DNA of 11,480 nucleotides from JAWXBK01 sp040878185 (GTDB taxonomy: Bacteria > Pseudomonadota > Alphaproteobacteria > Dongiales > Dongiaceae): the NCBI GenBank assembly GCA_040878185.1, contig JBBDMS010000060.1:1-11480 (forward strand), given 5' to 3'. Both the position numbers and the translations under genes were made by a program. The stretch's first letter is position 1; every line of letters starts with the position of its first letter. The notes beneath the pieces were generated by a model, which was given only the letters and a program-made list of their open reading frames with translations, searched no databases and was not told the DNA's origin. Below, piece after piece: positions 7,743 through 11,480 of the stretch.

Positions 7743-8815
7743 GCCACCGACTCACGCCCGGCCAGCAGATCGATCACCGCACGCGGTTCGATCTGCCCGA
7801 TCGTGGCGCCGGCTTCGTCGACCACGGCGAACGGTCGGCCGGCAGCGACGATGTCCGCCGCAAAGGTCGCGATCTTGGCATCGGCCGAGACGCGGCTCGC
7901 GAAGTCGCCGCTGGTCGCCGGCACCATCACCCGGCCCGCCGACATCACCTTGGCGCGCGCGACGTCGCGGGTGAATTCGGCGACATAGCTCGTCGCGGGG
8001 CGGATCACCAGCTCTTCCGGGGTTCCGATCTGGATGATCTCGCCGTCCTTCATGATGGCTACGCGGTCGGCAAGGCGGATCGCCTCGTCGAAATCATGCG
8101 TGATGAAGATGATGGTCTTCTGCAGCACCGCCTGGATGCGCAGCAGTTCCGACTGCATCTCGCGCCGGATCAGCGGATCGAGCGCGGAATAGGGCTCGTC
8201 GAGGAACCAGATTTCCGGTCGGACGGAGAGACTGCGCGCGATGCCGACGCGCTGCTGCTGGCCGCCCGATAGCTCGCGCGGATAGAAACCTTCGCGGCCC
8301 TTGAGACCGACGAGTTCGATCACCTCGCGCGCGCGTTCCTCGCGGGTCTTGCGGTCGACGCCCTGGACCGAGAGGGGAAACGCCACGTTCTCGATGACGG
8401 TGAGATGCGGCAGCAGCGCGAAATGCTGAAACACCATGCCCATCTTATGCCGTCGGATTTCGATCAGCTCGCGCTCGCTCGCCTTCAGGAGATCGGCGCC
8501 ATTGAACAAAACTTCGCCCGCCGTCGGCTCGATCAGCCGCGAGAGACAACGCAACAGCGTCGATTTGCCGGAGCCGGAGAGGCCCATGATGATGAAAATT
8601 TCGCCCTCATGGACCGAGAGCGTCGCATCGCGCACCGCGCCGACGAGGCCCGCCGCATGGAGTTGCGCGGGATCGGGTGTCGCGTTCGCCGCCAGAAACG
8701 CCTCGGCGTTGCGGCCGAACACTTTCCAGATGTGTTTGCCCGACAGCTTGACCGGCCGCGTCTTGAACGTGGCGGCCGATGTACGAACGACGGGTGCCGA
8801 AGAGACGGTCGCCAT
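7739..8815 (-). CDS. ProV-like ABC transporter ATP-binding protein (quaternary amine type)
   Basis: This is the cytoplasmic ATPase that powers the neighbouring permease. Motifs occur in order over 358 residues: Walker A GLSGSGKST (78-86), Q-loop Q130 in MVFQHFALLP, signature LSGGQQQR (182-189), Walker B IWFLDE (202-207) and H-loop H240 in FITHD. The long N-terminal extension before Walker A, with K-I-W-K-V-F-G-like content near 27-34, and the V-A-E-F-T-R-D-V segment (278-285) are typical of ProV/OpuAA glycine-betaine-type ATPases. Residues about 290-355 look like a shortened or single CBS-type regulatory region rather than the full tandem CBS pair of E. coli ProV (about 400 residues), so osmotic or ionic gating of the ProV kind may be reduced or absent. 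The ATG at 8815 is the only sensible start; its ribosome binding site is weak. The stop overlaps the permease GTG. Confidence 0.94.
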   Translation of the reverse strand: MATVSSAPVVRTSAATFKTRPVKLSGKHIWKVFGRNAEAFLAANATPDPAQLHAAGLVGAVRDATLSVHEGEIFIIMGLSGSGKSTLLRCLSRLIEPTAGEVLFNGADLLKASERELIEIRRHKMGMVFQHFALLPHLTVIENVAFPLSVQGVDRKTREERAREVIELVGLKGREGFYPRELSGGQQQRVGIARSLSVRPEIWFLDEPYSALDPLIRREMQSELLRIQAVLQKTIIFITHDFDEAIRLADRVAIMKDGEIIQIGTPEELVIRPATSYVAEFTRDVARAKVMSAGRVMVPATSGDFASRVSADAKIATFAADIVAAGRPFAVVDEAGATIGQIEPRAVIDLLAGRESVA

Positions 8816-8842
8816 GGTCAGATTGCAGCCCCTAAACGAGAG

Positions 8843-8877
8843 GCGAGCGGGTCGACCATGACAGCCGATCCGCTCGC
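8843..8877 (-). repeat. Imperfect 12-bp stem-loop between binding-protein and ATPase genes
   Basis: Arms at 8843-8854 and 8866-8877 are complementary over 12 positions with one mismatch (A opposite C in the transcript) around an 11-base loop. The outer 8 bp, GCGAGCGG/CCGCTCGC, are perfect. It lies in the 94-base gap (8816-8909) after the binding-protein stop and has no uridine tract behind it, so it is not a classic intrinsic terminator. Hairpins at this place in importer operons often protect the upstream mRNA or partly attenuate transcription, giving more binding protein than ATPase and permease; that role is inferred here. Confidence 0.5.
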
Positions 8878-8909
8878 TCCGTTTCGATTAAACGCGGGGA
8901 TAGGCTGAA

Positions 8910-9908
8910 TTACTGCCCCGCCCAGCCTTTCCATTTCGCCTCATTGGCATCGACCCAACCCTTGGCAACTTCTTCGATGGTCTTGCCGTCGAGGTCGACT
9001 TGCGCGCCGAGGAGGCCGAGTTCCTTGGCATCGATCGTGTAGGCCGCCGCAATCTTGTGCGCGAGCGGCCACTTGTCCTTCATGCCGATCCAAGCCGTCT
9101 TCCAGATATCGCCGAACGGCTTGCCGCAGTCGTAAGCCATGTCGGGATTCACGCCGACGCTCGGATCCTGGTAGCACTCGTCGGAATATTCCGGGAACTC
9201 GACCCATTCTCCTTCGTACTTCGCCGGAGCCCAATGCGGGGAATAGATCCACAGCATGATCGGGTCCTTGCGCTGATAGGCGGCATCGAGTTCGGCGAAC
9301 ATCGCCGCGTCGGTGCCCGCATGGATGACCTGGAAGGGCAGGCCGAGTGATTCGACACGCTCGTCGTCATAGCCTTCCCACGTCACCGGACCGCCGAGAT
9401 AGCGACCCTGCGGTGCCGTCTCCGGCGTCGAGAATGCCTCGGCGCAGGCGGGATCCTTGAGCGCTTCCCAACCGGGCAGGCCCGGGCATTTTTCCTTCAT
9501 GTACATCGGGTACCACCATTCTTCCTTGGCCTGGGGCCCGAGCGTGCCGAGACGCTCGACCTGGCCGGTCGCATCCGCGGCGGCCAAGGCGTCGTTGGCC
9601 GTGGTATCCCAATGTTCCATTGCAACGGTGAGATCCCCGTTGGTCAGGCCGGTCGTCAGGCTCGATAGATAGTCCGCGGTCACATATTCGACGGTGTAAC
9701 CTTGGCGCGTCAGAATCTCGCCCAGGATGTGCGCGTTGATGTTGACGCTGGTCCAGTCGAACAGCGCGATCTTGATCGGGTCTGTCGATTCCGGAATGGC
9801 TTGTGATGTTTCTTCGGGGGCCGCTGCTTCCTCGCCCTCGTCGCAAGAAGCGAGTCCGAAACTGGCCGCGGCAACGAACGCCAGGGCCGCAATCTTTTGC
9901 ATCCGCAT
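8910..9908 (-). CDS. Periplasmic substrate-binding protein, OpuAC/ProX family, predicted lipoprotein
   Basis: The 332-residue protein captures the ligand outside the inner membrane and delivers it to the permease. A basic start and hydrophobic segment (residues 1-20) end in a lipobox L-A-S-C with C22 as the predicted lipidated cysteine, followed by an acidic, flexible linker to about residue 43. The mature fold begins at P-I-K-I-A-L-F-D-W. It is rich in tryptophans suited to an aromatic cage for a trimethylammonium-type cation: W52, W100, W131, W132, W177, W220 and W226. Which of these line the pocket is not known here. Four cysteines (141, 155, 245, 261) could form two disulfides. The open frame extends 50 codons upstream, but the ATG at 9908 is supported by an excellent GGGAGG Shine-Dalgarno at the correct spacing and by the signal sequence. 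It is the first gene of the operon. Candidate ligands are glycine betaine, choline, proline betaine, TMAO or a relative. Confidence 0.92.
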   Translation of the reverse strand: MRMQKIAALAFVAAASFGLASCDEGEEAAAPEETSQAIPESTDPIKIALFDWTSVNINAHILGEILTRQGYTVEYVTADYLSSLTTGLTNGDLTVAMEHWDTTANDALAAADATGQVERLGTLGPQAKEEWWYPMYMKEKCPGLPGWEALKDPACAEAFSTPETAPQGRYLGGPVTWEGYDDERVESLGLPFQVIHAGTDAAMFAELDAAYQRKDPIMLWIYSPHWAPAKYEGEWVEFPEYSDECYQDPSVGVNPDMAYDCGKPFGDIWKTAWIGMKDKWPLAHKIAAAYTIDAKELGLLGAQVDLDGKTIEEVAKGWVDANEAKWKGWAGQ

Positions 9909-10209
9909 GCGAAGTCCTCCCTCGTGCGGTTTGGTTTTCCCGTACGCGTAATTCCGGCCACCGCCGCGAGTGAAACGGGCATGGCCGACGCCGGATGCGG
10001 GGGTCCCCGCCGGAGCGAAGAGTCCGCCAGATTCGCGCATGCTGTCAACGGAGTACATGCAGTTTTGTGAGAATATGTGCGAATTTGTTGATTATGGCGC
10101 CATAATTCCCAATATCGGGGCAGTGCCGGAAATGGACCGGGCGGGCCGAATTGGTTGGTTGGTTCCGTTATATCGGGCCACAGCTTGCCGCCACCCGGAA
10201 GGACGACGC
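9909..10209. promoter_or_regulatory. Divergent control region between the transport operon and the deoR-type gene
   Basis: This 301-base gene-free stretch must hold promoters for both directions. The middle (about 10061-10116) is clearly more AT-rich than its surroundings. On the minus strand a perfect TTGACA (10048 to 10043) could be the -35 of the transport operon, but no good -10 lies at the expected 16-18 base spacing. TTTGT repeats at 10064-10068 and 10084-10088 are spaced exactly 20 bases apart and precede the palindrome. A GC-rich 6-bp inverted repeat at 9997-10010 (2-base loop) would fall in the leader of the transport mRNA. A TTGG tandem repeat (three and a half copies) sits at 10151-10164. 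Shine-Dalgarno sequences close both ends: GGGAGG before the binding-protein gene and GGAAGG before the regulator. Promoter positions are tentative. Confidence 0.6.
10091..10106. promoter_or_regulatory. Perfect 16-bp palindrome, candidate operator
   Basis: ATTATGGCGCCATAAT reads the same on both strands with no mismatch and no central spacer. It lies in the AT-rich core of the divergent region, 103 bases before the regulator's start codon and 182 bases before the binding-protein start. Symmetry, length and position between a regulator gene and its likely target operon fit a dimeric repressor operator, most simply for the adjacent DeoR-family protein. Each half also contains a CATAAT -10-like hexamer, so bound protein could block a promoter. 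Binding is inferred. Confidence 0.55.
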
Positions 10210-10980
10210 ATGCAGGCAACGCAACGTCAGCTCGAAATTCTCGAACTTCTGCGCCTGCAGGGTTCGTTCCGCATCGGCGATCTCGCCCACCGGCTCGATG
10301 TCTCGGAGGAAACGATCCGGCGCAATGTGCGTCTGATGGCGGCGCAGGGGCTGGTGCGCAAGGTGCATGGTGGTGTGCACCTGCCCGAACTGCTGCACGA
10401 ACCGACCTTTCAGCAGCGCATGAACGAACAGCGCGCGCTCAAGGAACGGATCGCGGGCCGTGTCGCCGCGATGATCGAGGACGGCGATTCCCTGATGCTG
10501 GACATCGGCTCGACCACCGCCTATGTCGCTCAGGCGCTCAAGAACCACCGCGATCTCTATATCGTGACCAATTCGGTTGCGATTGCGCAGATTCTGGCGC
10601 CACGCAACGGCAACCGCGTGTTCCTCGCCGGCGGCGAGTTGCGCGCCCATGACGGTGGCGCTTTCGGTGTCGAGGCTCATGCCTTCGTGCGCCAATTCGG
10701 CGTGCGCTATGCGGTCCTGTCGGTCGCGGCGATCGACGGGGAGACGGGATTCATGCTGCACGACATGCAGGAGGCTGAGTTTTCGCGGGCGATCATGGAA
10801 CGGGCGGAACAGGTGATTGTGGCCGCCGACAGTACCAAATTCGAGCGCCGCGCGCCGGTGCGGCTCATCGCTGCGGATGCGGTCGACTATCTGATTACCG
10901 ACGCTGCCCCGCCGCGGCGCATCGCCGACCTGTTCGGCGCCGCGGGCGTCGAGATTGTCCTTGCCGGAACCTCGAAATGA
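10210..10980 (+). CDS. DeoR/GlpR-family transcriptional regulator
   Basis: The 256-residue length is standard for the family. The N-terminal winged helix-turn-helix covers about residues 5-58, with recognition-helix sequence VSEETIRRNV (31-40) and the wing motif KVHGG (51-55). The C-terminal sensor domain, related to sugar-phosphate isomerases, shows DIGSTT (98-103), TNS (120-122) and LAGGELR (139-145), the phosphate-ligand-binding signatures of DeoR proteins. Position 39 is asparagine where the family usually has aspartate (T-I-R-R-D-L). The frame is open further upstream, but the ATG at 10210 is chosen because the helix-turn-helix starts right after it and GGAAGG precedes it at correct spacing. 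It is divergent from the transport operon and so probably controls it, usually as a repressor relieved by a phosphorylated metabolite. Its stop overlaps the sdhE start as ATGA. Confidence 0.93.
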   Translation: MQATQRQLEILELLRLQGSFRIGDLAHRLDVSEETIRRNVRLMAAQGLVRKVHGGVHLPELLHEPTFQQRMNEQRALKERIAGRVAAMIEDGDSLMLDIGSTTAYVAQALKNHRDLYIVTNSVAIAQILAPRNGNRVFLAGGELRAHDGGAFGVEAHAFVRQFGVRYAVLSVAAIDGETGFMLHDMQEAEFSRAIMERAEQVIVAADSTKFERRAPVRLIAADAVDYLITDAAPPRRIADLFGAAGVEIVLAGTSK

Positions 10981-11255
10981 CCGGTACGACCGGCGACGAC
11001 ACGCAGCGACGGCGCCTGCGATTTCGCAGCGCGCATCGCGGCAACAAGGAGCTCGATCTCATCCTCGAGCGGTTCGCGGCGCGCTATCTCGATGGATTTA
11101 CCGCAACCCAGCTCGATTGCTATGAACGTATTCTGGAATTTCCCGATCCGGACCTCTACAACTGGCTCGCCGGCCTGGCGCCCGTCCCGGACGAGAATCG
11201 TTCCGACGTGCTCGACCTGCTCCTGAAATTCGATCCATCAAGCGCCACCCTGTGA
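10977..11255 (+). CDS. sdhE: Succinate dehydrogenase flavinylation factor SdhE (DUF339)
   Basis: SdhE is a small cytoplasmic protein that promotes covalent attachment of FAD to the SdhA subunit of succinate dehydrogenase and to the related fumarate reductase flavoprotein. This copy has 92 residues, the expected size, and carries the hallmark RGxxE motif as RGNKE at residues 21-25. It continues with the conserved helical pattern, including Y50-E51, F55-P56 and the D-P-D-L-Y-N-W-L segment (57-64). The ATG overlaps the regulator's stop (ATGA), and the TGA stop overlaps the GTG start of mfd (GTGA), so it sits in a chain of translationally coupled genes. Pairing with mfd is a common alphaproteobacterial arrangement. 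The transport operon's dehydrogenase is itself a flavoprotein of the covalent class, but SdhE is not known to serve that family. Confidence 0.93.
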   Translation: MTGTTGDDTQRRRLRFRSAHRGNKELDLILERFAARYLDGFTATQLDCYERILEFPDPDLYNWLAGLAPVPDENRSDVLDLLLKFDPSSATL

Positions 11256-11480
11256 AACTGCCCGATCTTCCGCTGGAGAAACCCGGCCTCGTTCGTCTGG
11301 CCGGTGTGCCCGAAGGCGCCGATGCGCTGGCGCTCGGTGCCTTTGCGCGTCGTCATCATGCGGTTGCCTCCGGGGCGGGGGCGGCGGACATCCTTCATGT
11401 CGCGCGCGACGACGCCCGCGTCGCGCGGCTGCAGGAACTGATCGGGTTCTTCGCGCCCGATATCGAGATCCTGGTGTTCC
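11252..11480 (+). CDS. mfd: Transcription-repair coupling factor Mfd, N-terminal fragment
   Basis: Mfd removes RNA polymerase stalled at DNA lesions and recruits UvrA for nucleotide excision repair. Only the first 76 codons are in the window; the gene runs off the right edge. Translation from GTG at 11252 gives the start of the UvrB-like N-terminal module: a G-V-P-E-G-A-D-A-L segment, then D-I-L-H-V-A-R-D-D-A-R (residues 46-56) and FFAPDIEILVF (66-76), the conserved strand preceding the usual P-A-W-D-C-L-P-Y-D motif, which would follow just outside. GTG is chosen because it gives a normal N-terminus and overlaps the sdhE stop by four bases. No separate promoter is visible between sdhE and mfd, so the two should share a transcript. 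The assignment rests on a short stretch but is characteristic. Confidence 0.88.
   Translation, partial: MKLPDLPLEKPGLVRLAGVPEGADALALGAFARRHHAVASGAGAADILHVARDDARVARLQELIGFFAPDIEILVF

Noticed and set aside
9997..10010. GCGGGG/CCCCGC inverted repeat as a riboswitch or attenuator in the operon leader
   Set aside because: A 6-bp stem with a 2-base loop and no further conserved structure; I recognise no riboswitch class in this leader.
10151..10164. TTGG tandem repeat as a phase-variation tract
   Set aside because: Only three and a half copies in a non-coding leader; too short for frequent slippage.
10174..10188. GG-N10-GC spacing resembling a sigma-54 promoter before the regulator gene
   Set aside because: The -24 element matches poorly beyond GG and the start site would fall on the Shine-Dalgarno; no enhancer-binding protein is nearby.
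9970..10209. An 80-residue N-terminal extension of the regulator
   Set aside because: It runs through the AT-rich promoter region and palindrome, has no family similarity, and the ATG at 10210 has a good ribosome binding site just before the helix-turn-helix.

Overview
The window is GC-rich chromosomal DNA, almost fully coding, and most likely from an alphaproteobacterium. That placement rests on the protein families: a DUF502 membrane protein next to recG, an sdhE-mfd pair, and ProU-class and GcvT-fused proteins typical of marine and soil Alphaproteobacteria. The genus cannot be read from the sequence.

Layout. (1) Positions 1-207 (+): C-terminal end of a DUF502 protein, meeting recG tail to tail; the two TAG stops share the bases CTAG. 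(2) 204-2291 (-): recG, complete. (3) 2384-9908 (-): a five-gene transport and catabolism operon. Read from its promoter it contains a lipoprotein-type substrate-binding protein, a ProV-like ATPase, a tandem-fused ProW-like permease, a LicA/APH-fold small-molecule kinase, and an 816-residue FAD dehydrogenase fused to a GcvT-type tetrahydrofolate domain (sarcosine/dimethylglycine dehydrogenase family). (4) 9909-10209: divergent control region with a perfect 16-bp palindrome. (5) 10210-11480 (+): a DeoR-family regulator, sdhE, and the start of mfd, joined by 4-base start/stop overlaps.

How the genes may work together. The importer family handles quaternary or methylated amines (glycine betaine, choline, TMAO and relatives). 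The dehydrogenase family oxidatively removes N-methyl groups and passes the one-carbon unit to tetrahydrofolate. The kinase family phosphorylates choline- or ethanolamine-like alcohols, and DeoR regulators commonly sense phosphorylated metabolites. The set therefore reads as uptake and use of an N-methylated amine or amino alcohol under local DeoR control. The substrate is not identifiable from sequence.

The most notable points are that this module sits between recG and sdhE-mfd, which lie close together in many alphaproteobacteria; that sdhE and mfd are translationally chained to the regulator; that the permease contains two complete modules at a constant 316-residue offset; and that the control region holds a clean operator-like palindrome. 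No RNA genes, insertion sequences, CRISPR arrays or att sites were seen.
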